DNA of 64,000 bases. It comes from Tupaia tana (taxonomy: Eukaryota > Chordata > Mammalia > Scandentia > Tupaiidae). This document shows positions 34,063 to 45,215 of this stretch, piece after piece. A model generated the notes under the pieces. The model was not told the DNA's origin and did not search any database. It saw only the letters and a list, made by a program, of their open reading frames with translations. The stretch lies in contig JAKSZU010000012.1 in the NCBI GenBank assembly GCA_026018925.1, positions 49,457,207 through 49,521,206 on the forward strand. The letters run 5' to 3'. The stretch's first letter is position 1. Each line of letters begins with the position of its first letter. Position numbers and translations under genes: made by a program.

Positions 34063-35042
34063 AATAACGACTATCACAGTAAAAATGGGCAAATATTTTC
34101 ACAGATACCTCATAAAAATATAGTAGAGATAGTAAATATGCACATGAAAAAATAACGAACATTTATTAATCCTTAGTATAAAGCAAATTAAAACAGTAAA
34201 AAGATATACTATATATATTAGAATATATCTATATATCTATTAGGATAACTAATACCAAAAAAAAAAAGTTTTGAAAATACCAAATGATGAATGACAAGAA
34301 TGTAAAGCCATCAAAATTCATTGATTGTGGGATGCAAAATAGTATATGATTTTGGAAAATTAATTGGCAATATAGTATTACTCAGAAATCCCACTTCCAA
34401 TAATCCATCAAAGTGAGATAAAAACATATTAATTCACAATACCCTATATGTAAATATTTATAGGAGCTTTACTTTGTAATAACTAAAAATTGGGAGCAAT
34501 TGAAGTGTCCAAGTGTGAGATGGATTAAAAAAAATTGTGCTTAATACACAAGTTCAACTTAGAAATAAAAAGAAACAAATTATGCCATACTGTGGATTAA
34601 TATAAAATGCATTGTGCTAAGTGAAAAAAGTCAGACTCAAAGACAGCAAACTGTATGATTCCACTCTGATGATGTTCTTACGAAGGAAAAACTATGGGGA
34701 CTAAACATGGATCAGTGGTTGCTAGAAGGTGGGAGAGCAGGTCAACTATAAAGAAGTCTGGAACATCGAGGGGTTGATATAAGTGTTCCATATCATGATG
34801 TGCTGGTGGCTAAATGGCCAAATGCACTCATCCAAACTCTTAGAACTATACATTAAAAAGCATGAATATAGTTGTATATAATTTTTTCCCTAATATGGAA
34901 GGGAAAGAAAAAAACAAAAAAACAAGTAATACAAATCAATCTGTGTGCTTACTCAGCAGGCACTTAACTTCCCCCAGAACAAATTATAAAGATTTTTTTT
35001 TTTTTTCTGTGATAAACATAACTTTTTTTTCTTTTTTAAAGC

Positions 35043-35306
35043 TTTTTTTTTTTTTTTTTTTTTTTTTGAGAGATATTTGCTATAGGGCACGTGCGCTCGC
35101 CAGAGAGACAGAGAGACAGAAAGTGAGAAATCACCCCCAGGGGGGATGGCCATGCTGCAATCCCTTCTCCTCCATTCTGCTCTAGGGATCTTGGGCACAC
35201 ACAGCACACTTGCCCCGCATGAATTTAAGCCACAGATCCAGGACTCAAACCGCGTTTGACTACATGGGAGTTCAGCGACATAGCCATTATGCTAACTGCT
35301 GGTCCC
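35043..35306 (-). repeat. tRNA-derived SINE, long form
   Basis: About 25 T at the left, GAGAGATATTTGCTATAGGGC, head ending CTGCTGGTCCCT. Confidence 0.9.
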
Positions 35307-35639
35307 TCTTTTTTAAAACTTTGATCCAAGTTGCCTTAGATGCCATGGACTCGATACAAGAGTAATATGAATTGGGAAATAAAATACTTTTTAACAACCA
35401 TGATAAACTCTGTTAGAAATGTACATGTTGCCAAGATAATAATAACATTAAAAAAAAAGAGAGAAGTCAGCTTGATGCCCAGGTTAGATTACATAAATGT
35501 TCAAAAAATGACAGGGTAAGCCTTTATTTTAACTTCTTTTTTCCTTAATCTTACCCATATTATTACTAGGATATCTAGAAAACCTGAAAGATTGGTGACT
35601 AAGGATAAAATATTATCAACTATATAAATCTTGAATCTA

Positions 35640-35770
35640 TAGTTTACTAGATGTGGACTTTTAGGAAATTACATACCTCTAAGTTCTCAGTTTCACTAAT
35701 GACAAAATGTGAGTTATAATACTATCTACCTCATAACATTGCGGACAAAGTTGTCAGATGACATCGCTTC
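35640..35770 (+). repeat. MIR
   Basis: TACTAGATGTGGACTTTTAG, CTAAGTTCTCAGTTTC, ACTATCTACCTCATAACATT. Confidence 0.6.
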
Positions 35771-36489
35771 TCAAGTTTTAATCTTGTTGATTTATAATCC
35801 ATCTTTTATTATTATTATTACTTTTATCTTTCATAAAGTTATAACATAAATTTTATCCTACTTATTTTATAAAGTACAGATAAAATAAAAAACATATACG
35901 TATGTTGAATGCTCTTATAAGAGGTTATAGACTATCAGACTAACATATATACTAAATACATTATTATGCTTGTCAAGGGTGAGCAAACACAAATGCCTTT
36001 AGGAACTAGGCATCTAAAGTGGAGTTGTGAGGAGTCAGGGAAAGATGATAGAGAACAGTGGTTTCTAATGAGTGGAAGCTGTGACAGGCTTCAATTTCAG
36101 ATGAAAAAGTTTCCAACAGAGAGCTAAGCACCAAAATAGACGTGAAAGCTAAAGTCAAACCCAGGGCCCTGAAATTTCAACCCTAGGTGTTTGTAACTCA
36201 GCTAAGAGTAACAGAAATGAAAATCAGAATGAATTCAAAGCAGAAGGAAACTATTTCAAAGGCAAAATATATATCTCAATGAAAAATTGAAATTTTTTTC
36301 ACACAGTCACTGATATGACCAGAGGAAGGACACTGGAGGGATCAGAAAATCAGAGTGGACATAGTATGTGAGGGTAGGCAAATCAAACAGTAAGTCCATT
36401 AGAGTTTAAACTAATCCTGACCTGAAGACCCAGACATTGCTTCTCTTTTTACTAAACCAAGATGGTGACCATCATTTAATCCTGACAAT

Positions 36490-36690
36490 AATATTAGAGC
36501 ACTCAACAAGCTCATACTTATTATTTTTCATATGTTATTTTACCAACTCGAATAATTTGCCCTCCATATTTGATCTTCATTTTAGAGGTGGAAAAAAATG
36601 AGACCTCAGAGAACTTAATTAAGATAGTCATTGTCTTTCAGGTAGTAAATGGTAGGTTCTATTTGAGTGCATAAGCACCTCTTCTTAGGG
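36490..36690 (-). repeat. MIR
   Basis: CATTTTAGAGGTGGAAAAAA, CTCAGAGAACTTAATTAAGA, CAGGTAGTAAATGGTAGG. Confidence 0.55.
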
Positions 36691-36730
36691 TTTGAGCTCT
36701 CACACTCAATATATTACCTTCACTTCAGAA

Positions 36731-36995
36731 TTTTTTTTTTTTTTTGAGAGTTTTTTGCTATAGGGTGCTTGCGCTCGCCAGAAAGACAGAGAGAGACAGA
36801 GAGATAGAAAGCAATAAATCACCCCCCTAGGGGAGATGGCCACACTACAATCCCTTCTCCTCCATTCTCCTCTCGGGATCTTGGGCACGCACGCACACAC
36901 ACCTGGCATGAGTTTAAGCCACCAGGTCTGGGACTTGAACTGCGGTTGGCTACATGGGAGTTCAGCAACATAGCCATTACGCTAACTGCTGGTCC
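36731..36995 (-). repeat. tRNA-derived SINE, long form
   Basis: Exact duplication CACTTCAGAATTTTTT at 36721 and 36996. Confidence 0.93.
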
Positions 36996-36999
36996 CACT

Positions 37000-37617
37000 T
37001 CAGAATTTTTTGATAACATGTATAGTTTTCTCAACTGGATTGGTCTGAGAAGTATTTCATGTTGGGTAAAGTCTTTTTATAAGCAAAATGATAAATAGTG
37101 ATTGACTGTTTAAAAAAATAATTGGAATAGTAATAATAATTGGGAAAAGAATGAGAAGCTACTGTATGATGAAGATGGGGATTTTAATGTCTCTGTCTTG
37201 ACTGATATGCATGGTATTCCTTCTGGTAAAAGAAATGTAATACACTGTATAGTTATATGGGATTCAATGTAATATAAACAAGATTAGGATAATAAATACA
37301 TAAATACATGAATAAATAAATAAGAATTTTTGCTTTTGCTCGTTGTGTACACCTCTGCTGCTGCAGATATCACACTGCATCTACTTTACACATATATCCT
37401 GTTATTCCGTGGTAAGTCCCAAATCCATAGTCACTTCAGTACTAATAACTAACATCATGAGTGGTCCAATGTATTCAATGGGTAAATGTGAATTGAATGA
37501 ATTCAATTAAATTTAATCTCAGTTAAATTCCCATAAAGAAACTTGGAAAGGAATCTGCCCAAACACAAAGCCTGTGGGTTAATACTTGCCTGTAAACTTA
37601 AATAAATTACTAAACTC
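37000..37617. other. Anonymous DNA
   Basis: Nothing recognised. Further unassigned AT-rich stretches, also without recognised genes, are 35307-35639, 35771-36489 and 37976-38444. Confidence 0.45.
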
Positions 37618-37865
37618 TTTTTTTTTAGAGATATTCTTATTACGAGGTGCATGTGCTCACCAAAGAGAGAGAGACAGAAAGTAAGAAATCACTCCCCAAG
37701 GGGAGATGGCCATGCTGCAGTCTCTTTTCCTCCTTTCTCCTCTCAGGATTTTGAGAATGCACACACTTGCGCCCAGCACGTTTCAAGTTGCTGATCTGGA
37801 ACTCGAATCGTGGTTGACCTTGTGGGAGTCCAGCAACATAACCATTATGCCATCTGCTGGTCCCA
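37618..37865 (-). repeat. tRNA-derived SINE, long form (diverged)
   Basis: Typical order on the minus strand; head ends ATCTGCTGGTCCC. Confidence 0.83.
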
Positions 37866-37975
37866 CTCAACCCTTTTTGAGCCTAAATTACCTCATAAGA
37901 TAAATGAGGATAATATTTAGTTACCTCATAGCATTGTTGAGAGGATTAAATGGATACAGACACAAACAGTCCAAT
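37866..37975 (+). repeat. MIR fragment
   Basis: AGATAAATGAGGATAATATT, ACCTCATAGCATTGTTGAGA, GGATTAAATGGAT. Confidence 0.65.
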
Positions 37976-38444
37976 TATCATTATTTGCAGGATCTGGATT
38001 TGCAAATTTGTCTATTTGCTAAAATTTACTTGTAACCCCAGAATCAATACTTGCAGTATTTTCATGGTCATCTGGGGACGTGATGCAGAGAGATGAAAAA
38101 TCTGAGTTGCCGGGTGTGCACATTCCCAGCTGAGTTTAATCAAGGCAGTTGCTCTGACTGCTTGTTTCAATCTTCTCACTGTAAACAATTATCCTTTAAG
38201 TAGTCTCTCTGGTGTAGGTTTTCACATTTTTGTGCTTTGTGTTGGTAATTTCCTCCAAGTGTGGTGCTGAAGTGCTATCTAAAGTTCCTAAACTCAATAG
38301 AGCTGTGATGTGTATTAAGGAGACATGTATGTGTTGGATAACCAATCAGTCATGAGCTATAATGCCGTTGTCTGTTGAGTTCAGTGTTAATAACTTAGTA
38401 AATAAGGCGTCTTTAAGGAGACTGATTTTAAAAAAGTTATGGGG

Positions 38445-38709
38445 GGGAACCAGCAGTTAGAGTAATGGCTATGTCGCTGGACTCCCATGTAGTCGACCGC
38501 GGTTCGTGTCCCGGACCCGGTGGCTTAAAACTCACGCCGGGCGCGTGTGCGTGCGTGCGTGCGTGCCCAAGATCCCGAGAGGAGAATGGAGGAGAAGGGA
38601 TTGCGGCGTGACCATCCCCCCTGGGGGGTGATTTCTCGCTTTCTGTCTCTATGTCTCTCTCTGTCTGTCTGGCGAGCGCACGCGCCCTATAGCGAAAATC
38701 TCTCTCAAA
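38445..38709 (+). repeat. Young tRNA-derived SINE
   Basis: Near-consensus copy with a (TGCG)n expansion. Inserted at the 5' edge of an older copy: GTTATGGGGG occurs on both sides. Confidence 0.93.
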
Positions 38710-38723
38710 AAAAAAATGTTATG

Positions 38724-38940
38724 GGGGCCAGAAGGTGGCATGGTGGTTAAGGTGCTGGACTCTCACATGGACCCGGCAGCTTGAAAATCATACCAGGCCC
38801 ATGTACATGCTTGCTAAAAATCCTGAGAGGAGAGTGGAAGAGAAAAGATTGTGATGTGGCCATCCCCTCTAGTGGGGGGTGATTTCTCATTTTCCCTTTC
38901 TCTATCTCTGGTGTGTACATGCACCCTATGGCAAAAGCTT

Positions 38941-38943
<3 letters not shown>
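38724..38943 (+). repeat. Old tRNA-derived SINE with CA/TA microsatellite tail
   Basis: Head GGGCCAGAAGGTGGC; the body has lost part of the head-proximal region; its tail runs into (CA)n(TA)n at 38944-39020. Confidence 0.82.
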
Positions 38944-38985
<42 letters not shown>

Positions 38986-39020
38986 GTTTCATATATATGT
39001 ATGTGTATATACATTTATAT
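38944..39020. repeat. (CA)n(TA)n microsatellite
   Basis: About 17 CA units then TA-rich, grown from the tail of the SINE at 38724. Confidence 0.95.
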
Positions 39021-39029
39021 GTTATGTAT

Positions 39030-39217
39030 TTTTTTAAAGAATTATTTCATTTAACTTTATTTATTTATTCATTTATTTTAATTTGACCAGAGAGACCCAC
39101 AGAGAGAGTGAGAGAGAGAGAAAGTGAGAAAGCAAGCCGCCAGGTCCAGGACTTGAACCGTGGGTGGCCATGTGGGAGTGTCCAGCACCTTAACAACCAT
39201 GCCACCTGCTGGTCCCC
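39030..39217 (-). repeat. Short-form tRNA-derived SINE
   Basis: Clear reference copy: tail AATTATTTCATTTAACTTTA, then TTTGACCAGAGAG, GAAAGCAAGCCGCCAGGTCC, head ending CCTGCTGGTCCC. Confidence 0.85.
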
Positions 39218-39229
39218 TTATGTATTGAT

Positions 39230-39499
39230 TTTTTTTTTTTTTTGAGAGGTTTTTTTGCTATAGGGCGCGTGCGCTCGCCAGACAGACAGAGAGAGACATA
39301 GAGACAGAAAGCGAGAAATCACCCCCCAGGGGGGATGGTCACGCCGCAATCCCTTCTCCTCCATTCTCCTCTCGGGATCTTGGGCACGCACGCACACGCG
39401 CCCGGCGTGAGTTGTAAGCCACCGGGTCCCGGATGCGAACCGCGGTCGACCACGTGGGAGTCCAGCGACATAGCCATTACGCTAACTGCTGGTTCCCCC
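39230..39499 (-). repeat. Young tRNA-derived SINE
   Basis: Duplication CCCTTATGTATTGATTTTT on both sides; the target lies at the 5' edge of the short-form copy just left of it. Confidence 0.93.
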
Positions 39500-39684
39500 C
39501 TTATGTATTGATTTTTGATGAAAATTTTGTGACCAGAAGCTGTCAGGAACCTAATCTTGCATTTTTTCTAGGAGTTATAAGTATTCATCAATTCAGTGCT
39601 CACAGTGATTTTGTAGAATGCAACAACCAGGACTAGTGAGGATTGACTCTGTGTGTGTGTGCACATGCTTGTAAGTATATCCAT

Positions 39685-39762
39685 CTCCTAGACTGTGAGC
39701 ACTATAGAAGGATAATGTGTTTCTAGGCTCAGATCTTGTCTGGGATATGGCGTCATTAAATA
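39685..39762 (+). repeat. L2 3'-end fragment
   Basis: TCTCCTAGACTGTGAGCACT and a closing TCATTAAATAT resemble the L2 end. Confidence 0.45.
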
Positions 39763-39764
39763 TA

Positions 39765-39896
39765 CAAGGGGATTTCTAAAAGTATGTGGAAAAATGGAAT
39801 TAAAGAACAAGTGTATTTTGGCACAAAAAGTTTTTGAAACCCATGCATGGTTTTTTCATAATATACATTTCGATAAACTGTCTGAAGATCCCTTGT
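39765..39896. mobile_element. Mariner-like MITE, family 1, with TA target
   Basis: CAAGGGGATTTCTAAAAG at left, inverted as CTGTCTGAAGATCCCTTG at right, flanked by TA on each side; about 132 bp, non-coding. Confidence 0.65.
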
Positions 39897-39904
39897 ATGT
39901 GACC

Positions 39905-40010
39905 ACAGACAAGTCACTATCTTTTTCTTTACCCTGGTTTATTCAGATACAAAATCAGGAAGTTGGGTGAATGATCTGTGAGAGTCTTCAATACCAATAA
40001 TCTGTTACAC
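39905..40010 (+). repeat. MIR fragment
   Basis: ACAAGTCACTATCTTTTTC and GATACAAAATCAGGAAG, then GAATGATCTGTGAG. Confidence 0.45.
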
Positions 40011-40189
40011 TCCAGATAATACATTCACTAAGTTTTTTTTTCTTTTTCTTTTCATGTATGTGCTTTATACTGAAGAAATTCTTTCTATAGTGAAAAAAAT
40101 CCATGAAATATTTACACATTTCAATTGTCCTTTAAGTGGTGTCCTTACTGCAATCTTTGTTTTCTTTCTTTTATTTGTGTTTCTATTTT

Positions 40190-40345
40190 TAATTTTATTT
40201 ATTTTCCTTTTTGTTTTTTTTTTTTACATTTAATCCCTGTACATCTTCATAGTATACAAAATGAATTTTCTCAGTATGGATACACTGCATATTAGACCAA
40301 AACTATTACCAAACATATTATCATTAGCAGATAACTTCCCATTTT
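40190..40345 (-). repeat. L1 3' end fragment
   Basis: TTTTACATTTAATCCCTGTA, AGTATACAAAATGAATTTTC, ATCATTAGCAGATAACTTCC. Lies immediately 5' of the OR fragment. Confidence 0.62.
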
Positions 40346-40429
40346 TGTGCAATCTCGTTTTTGTTTAACCCCCCATTCCTTTATTTCTCATTTCCACAGG
40401 TATTTTGTGGTGATTCTCAAATAATATCT

Positions 40430-40543
40430 GTGGAGCACAATACAGAAGTGACCATTCTTTCTAGGACTGATACCCCAAAACTACAAGTCCTACATTTTAT
40501 GTGTACCCTCATCTACCTCAACATTTTAGTTGAAAATATGTAA
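40430..40543 (+). pseudogene. Truncated OR5B olfactory receptor pseudogene (first ~42 codons only)
   Basis: The frame beginning at 40430 reads like the OR5B N-terminus: EHNTEVT, then TDTPKLQV, then LIYLN and VENM, aligning with residues 2-42 of the two intact receptors. The start ATG is GTG, a few codons after TEVT are missing, and the frame stops at TAA 40541-40543, just where TM1 would continue with NLG. Everything after is unrelated A-rich and repeat DNA. A TTTCCACAG acceptor-like site at 40391-40399 sits before it, as in the intact genes. It is the same strand as and lies between the two intact ORs, so it is the relic of a third tandem copy. Confidence 0.75.
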
Positions 40544-40911
40544 CCAGTGGAAAAAAAAGAATAAAAAGTAATAAATAAGGTGTGTAAAATTTACAAGATA
40601 GCACCAAAAGAGTAAATTTATGAGTTATCGATATTCAAGGAGTAAAGAAAGATAAGTGGGTAGAAAGTTTATTATAGGAAATAATGCAGAAAACTTTCTA
40701 TACTTGGAAAAAGTTAAATACCCAGGTACACAACAGACGGAGCTCACCAATCAGATTCAATGCAAATAAGACTACATCAAGACAGTGTACTCAAGCCATG
40801 AATGATCAAAGACAGAGGATCCTGAAATCACAAGTGAAAAGAAGCAAGTCTTTTCAAAGCCAAATGTAAGCCTGTTAAAAGTATTTTGTTGTTGCTGTTG
40901 GTTGGTTGGTT

Positions 40912-40943
<32 letters not shown>

Positions 40944-41212
40944 TTTTTTTTTTTTTTTTTTGGAGAGGTTTTGCTATAGGGCGCATGCACTCGCCAGACA
41001 GACAGAGAGAGATAGAGAGACAGAAAGCGAGAAATCACCCCCCAGGGGGGATGGTCACGCCGCAATCCCTTCTCCTCCATTCTCCTCTCGGGATCTTGGG
41101 CACGCACGCACACGCGCCCGGTGTGAGTTTTAAGCCACTGGGTCCGGGACGCGAACCATGGTCGACTATGTGGGAGTCCAGCGACATAGCCATTATGCTA
41201 ACTTCTGGTCCC
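40912..41212 (-). repeat. Young tRNA-derived SINE with (CTTT)n tail
   Basis: The T tail has expanded to (CTTT)n at 40912-40945; TTGGTTGGTTTCTT duplicates on both sides. Confidence 0.92.
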
Positions 41213-41332
41213 CTTGGTTGGTTTCTTACAAGTACTATAAGAAAAAAAAGATTTATCTTTGAATGAAAAAAATTTAATTTGGGGGAAAAAAAGAAAGTCA
41301 CATAGAGAGGATTCTCAAAAGGCCTAGTACCA

Positions 41333-41606
41333 GGGAGCCAGCAGTTAGCGTAATGGCTATGTCGCTGAACTCCCACGTAGTCGACCGTGGTTCGTGTCCT
41401 GGACCTGGTGGCTTAAAACTCACACCGGGCGCGTGTGCGTGCGTGCCCAAGATCCCGAGAGGAGAATGGAGGAGAAGGGATTGCGGCGTGACCATCCCCC
41501 CTGGGGGGTGATTTCTTGCTTTCTGTCTCTATGTCTCTGTCTGTCTGGCGAGCGCACGCGCCCTATAGTGAAAATCTCTCTCTCAAAAAAAAAAAAAAAA
41601 AAAAAA
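41333..41606 (+). repeat. Young tRNA-derived SINE
   Basis: Duplication GCCTAGTACCAG at 41322 and 41608; tail A23. Confidence 0.93.
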
Positions 41607-41969
41607 AGCCTAGTACCAGACTTCTCAGCAGAAACCTGACAGGCTAGGAGAGAATGGAATGATTCAAACTAAAAAAATGAAAACAAAAAAACAACTGCCA
41701 ACCAAGAAAACATTACCCAGCGCAGCCATCCTTTAGAAATGAAGGTAAGAGAGGCTTTCACAAAGAAAACCTGAGGGAGTTCATCACTACCGGATCAGCC
41801 TTATAAGAAATGTTCCTGTTTATACTTAAGGTTTTTTTTATTGTCGTTCATTTTGTTTGTTTGTTTGTTTGTTCTTTGTTATTCACTGAAGAAGCTACTT
41901 CTATGAATTTATATTGAAATGTTGTTGAAGTAGAAAACCAGAGAACTAAGCCCATTGTGCTCCTCCTTC

Positions 41970-42216
41970 ATGACTTCTATTTATTTATTGTCTTGTTGCC
42001 ATAGTGCACATGCATTTCAATGGAGAGAGACAATGAGAAAGTGAGAAATCGCCCACAAGAGAGGATAGCTGCCCACAATGCCTTCTCCTCCACTTTCCTT
42101 CTGGGATTTTGGGCACACACATGCACCTGTGTGATTTTTTTCAAGCTGACAGACTTGGGACTTCAACCACGGTCTGCAATGTGAGAGTCCAGTGCCTTAA
42201 ACACCATGCCACCTGC
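41970..42216 (-). repeat. Old tRNA-derived SINE
   Basis: Order and body as in other copies but diverged; head ends CACCATGCCACCTGC. Confidence 0.7.
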
Positions 42217-42388
42217 ATAGCTTTTATTTTTTCCCCACCTACTTGAGTGAGAATTTCTCTGCTGCATAAAGTTAATACAACATCATGGTTAAGTAAGTAA
42301 GCCAAGAAAATGTGAGTAAGTAGAGATGAAGAAAGATGTCTGTTTTCACCATATGTAACATATAAAAGCTATCATTTAAAATTTTTGA

Positions 42389-42660
42389 GGGACCAGCAGA
42401 TGGTGGAGCGGTTACATTGCTGGACTGCCATTTGGCCAACCACGGTTTAAGTCCCAGACCAAGTGACTTGAAAATCACGCCAGGCGTGCACGTGTATGTG
42501 CGCCTTTTTGTATGCCCATGATCCCAGGAGGAAAATAGAGGAGAAGCGATTACAGAGTGGCCATCCCTGTGGGAGAGTGATCTCTTACTTTCACTCTCTC
42601 TTTGTCTGTCTCTCTCTCCTAGGACCCTAGGGGCTCTAAGGCAAAAACTGAAAAAAATAA
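42389..42660 (+). repeat. tRNA-derived SINE, long form (diverged)
   Basis: Head GGGACCAGCAGATGGTGG to GGCAAAAACTGAAAAA. Confidence 0.82.
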
Positions 42661-43319
42661 AAAGAAGAATTTTGATGTTTGGCATGTGGTGGCCAGACGC
42701 CTAGTCAAGGCCTTTGGGGAGGTTAAGGGATGAGTGGAGACACCTCAGGACATAGAGCAGAAGCACGGTGGAACCTGACACGGTTCCCTCCAGCATCACC
42801 GTCCTTGCCCACCATATGGATGTGGGTGGTGTGTCAAGAAGAGAGGTGATCTTGGATGTACACAGCAGAATCCAATTCTGGCTAACTTAAGCAGAAAATG
42901 GGATTTGTTAGGAGAATAATGGTGTTATCACAGAATCATGGGAAAGTCTGGCTATTAGGCTAAGGAAAGTTTGTGTTGAATATAGGAAACCAGAGAGTAG
43001 GAAGTACAGGTAAGATCAAACCACCAGAGCATCTTGGTTAAGACAGTTCCTCTGGCACATTCACCACTTACTTCCTCTGAAAATACTATTGTTGGTTCTC
43101 ACTATCACGGTTTCTGGACTTTGGCTAATGCCACATGCCACAAACTCATACAGATAAATCCTAACTATCCTGGCCTTTGTGTTACTCATTGTATACCTTT
43201 GACTGAGACAGGTTCCTTTACTGGTAGTTGGGCTGTGAACATGGCAAGCAGATTTACAGTAACAACTGCTTTCCCTTATAGGGTTTCTTAGTGTATTGAT
43301 ACTGCTTGCTTTACAGGTC
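42661..43319. other. Probable old interspersed repeat, unassigned
   Basis: TAACTTAAGCAGAAAATGGG followed by a G/A-rich part resembles an old mammalian repeat; family not determined. Confidence 0.35.
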
Positions 43320-43505
43320 TCATATCATTGAGTTCTGACAACTCTATAAATGGATATCATTATTCACATTTTACTTATTAGGAATGTGAGGCTTACTGAA
43401 GTTAAGACACTTGCCCATGTTCCAGGACAGTTTTAGGTGGAACCAGGATTTGAACTCAGAGCATTCTCTTGAGTCTCCTGTGGAGGAGCTCTTGAACTCT
43501 ATTAT
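43320..43505 (-). repeat. MIR
   Basis: CACATTTTACTTATTAGGAA, AAGTTAAGACACTTGCCCAT, GAACCAGGATTTGAACTCAG. Confidence 0.7.
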
Positions 43506-43929
43506 ACAGCCTTACACCAAATTGCACCTAGTGGGAAACTATAAAGATAAGAATAGTTTGGGTCCAGGAGAGCCAGAAAAAAATATTAGATATCTCTTCC
43601 TGGTGGACGTATTACAGTCTCTAGAAGGGAATATATCTAGAAATATTTTGATGCGTTCCAAATTTGTTCAGCCTTGTCTGTGACACAGTAAATCCAATAC
43701 ACTACAGATAAAGCTTTGTTCTTCAATTTGTCTTGTCAGCTTAGGCATTTCACATTGTAATTCTACTGTGTCTCATTTCATTTCTCAGTTTGTAGGTTTT
43801 AGGGTACAGCCCAATCCCATGACTATGTTGTAGGGTCTTTGGAATTCACTCATGTGGCTTCCAAGGCCTGTAAAGGAAGTGATGTATTTTGAAAATAATA
43901 GATCTTTTTCTTAGACTGTATTCTTTTAA

Positions 43930-44440
43930 AAATATTTTTAAAAATTTATTTACATTTAATCATTGTTGTATTTATAACATAGACGTGAGTTCTCAAAGCA
44001 CAAATGCTTTGCATGTTAAGCAAGCCAAAGATATTACCATAAACAATATCTTACCTGGAGCCGGCAGCTGGCATGGTGGTTAAGGGCACTGGACTCACAT
44101 GGCAGCTTGCTTTCTCACTTTCCTATTCTTTCTTTTTCTCTCTCTCTCACTCTGTCCCTCTCTGATCAAATCAAAATAAATAAATAAATAAGTAAATAAA
44201 ATTAAGATAATTCTTTTTAAAAATATATAAAAAATACTTTCCATTTTTGTATCTATTAAATGTTCCCCCTTTAAGCCCCCTTGAGTATCTCTTTTCTATC
44301 TCTAACTCTCCATCCCTGCCTGTCTAGTCTATGGTATCTCCTCTTGCTGTTCCTATTATATTTTCAGTCTTTTAGTTTCTGCCCTACAGTGCAGATATTC
44401 TGTATATGTTGAGGGGTGACATACAACACTCTTACAGAAA
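43930..44440 (-). repeat. L1 3' end, split by a short-form SINE
   Basis: TTTACATTTAATCATTGTTG, AAGATATTACCATAAACAAT, then after the SINE TTTGTATCTATTAAATGTTC and GTGACATACAACACTCTTAC. Confidence 0.65.
44056..44225 (+). repeat. Short-form tRNA-derived SINE nested in an L1 3' end
   Basis: Head GGAGCCGGCAGCTGGCATGG, then GGCAGCTTGCTTTCTCAC, CTCTGATCAAATCAAAAT and (AAAT)n. The B-box region is largely missing. The flanking L1 3' end is continuous across it. Confidence 0.78.
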
Positions 44441-44473
44441 TAGAGGCTCTCCCATAAAAAAAGCAAGACTGAA

Positions 44474-44727
44474 TTTTTTTTATTTTGGAGAGGTTTTTGC
44501 GATAGGGCGTGTGTGCTTGCCAGAAAGACAGAGAGACAGAAAGTGAGAAATCACCCCCCGGGGGGATGGCCACGCTGCAATCCCTTCTCTTCCATTCTCC
44601 TCTTGGGTTCTTGGGCATGCATGCACACATGCCCAGCGTGAGTTTAAGCCACCGGGTCCGAGACTCGAACTGCTGTTGATTACATGGGAGTTCAGCGACA
44701 AAGTCATTATGCTAACTGCTGATCCCA
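44474..44727 (-). repeat. tRNA-derived SINE, long form
   Basis: Full-length minus-strand copy, head ending AACTGCTGATCCC. First of two tandem same-strand copies. Confidence 0.88.
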
Positions 44728-44741
44728 AGACAGAAATTTTT

Positions 44742-44996
44742 TTTCTGAGAGGTTTTTGCTATAGGGTGCGTGCACTCGCCAGACAGACAGAGAGAGACAT
44801 AGAGACAGAAAGTGAGAAATTACCCCCCGGGGGGATGGCTGCACCACAATCCCTTCTCCTCCATTCTCCTCTTGGGATCTTGGGCACGCACTCACACCCG
44901 CCTGGCATGAGTTTAAGCCACTGGGTCCGGGACTCGAACCAAGGTCGACTACATGGGAGTCCAGCGACATAGCCATTACGCTAACTGCTGATCCCA
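44742..44996 (-). repeat. tRNA-derived SINE, long form
   Basis: Duplication CAAGACAGAAATTTTTT on both sides; inserted at the edge of the copy ending at 44727. Confidence 0.92.
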
Positions 44997-45014
44997 CAAG
45001 ACAGAAATTTTTTA

Positions 45015-45215
45015 ATAGCTAGAATTTGTTGAAGGTTTACTATATAACAGGCTCTGTGTTAAGCGCTTTATAAATATTAATTTATGTGCTCCTATCAGCC
45101 ATACAAAGTACATACTATCATCATCTCTATCTTATAAATGAGGGAACAGAAGCAAAGAGGGTTTCATAACTTATAGCCTTCTCAGTAGGAATTTGGGAAG
45201 TCATGCTGCCATGGG
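45015..45215 (-). repeat. MIR
   Basis: GTTTACTATATAACAGGCTC, GTTAAGCGCTTTATAAATAT and TCTTATAAATGAGGGAACAG. Confidence 0.7.

Larger units (their letters stand above)
32620..34865 (+). repeat. Old L1 ORF2 end and 3' UTR
   Basis: Continuous L1M text on the + strand: ATGGATTAGAAGACTCAATA, CAATTTCAATAAAAATCCCA, ATGGATCAGTGGTTGCTAGA; reverse-transcriptase C-terminal and 3' UTR parts with all frames broken. Two SINEs (32793 and 33824) are nested in it. Confidence 0.8.
40560..41840 (+). repeat. Old L1 5'-region sequence, split by two SINEs
   Basis: GGAGAGAATGGAATGATTCA, AACTGCCAACCAAGAAAACA and GAGGGAGTTCATCACTACCG resemble old L1M 5'-region sequence. It follows the truncated OR exon, so it may be the insertion that removed the rest of that gene. 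Confidence 0.45.

Noticed and set aside
43411-43683. 90-codon frame on the plus strand
   Set aside because: Begins within a MIR and lacks recognisable features.
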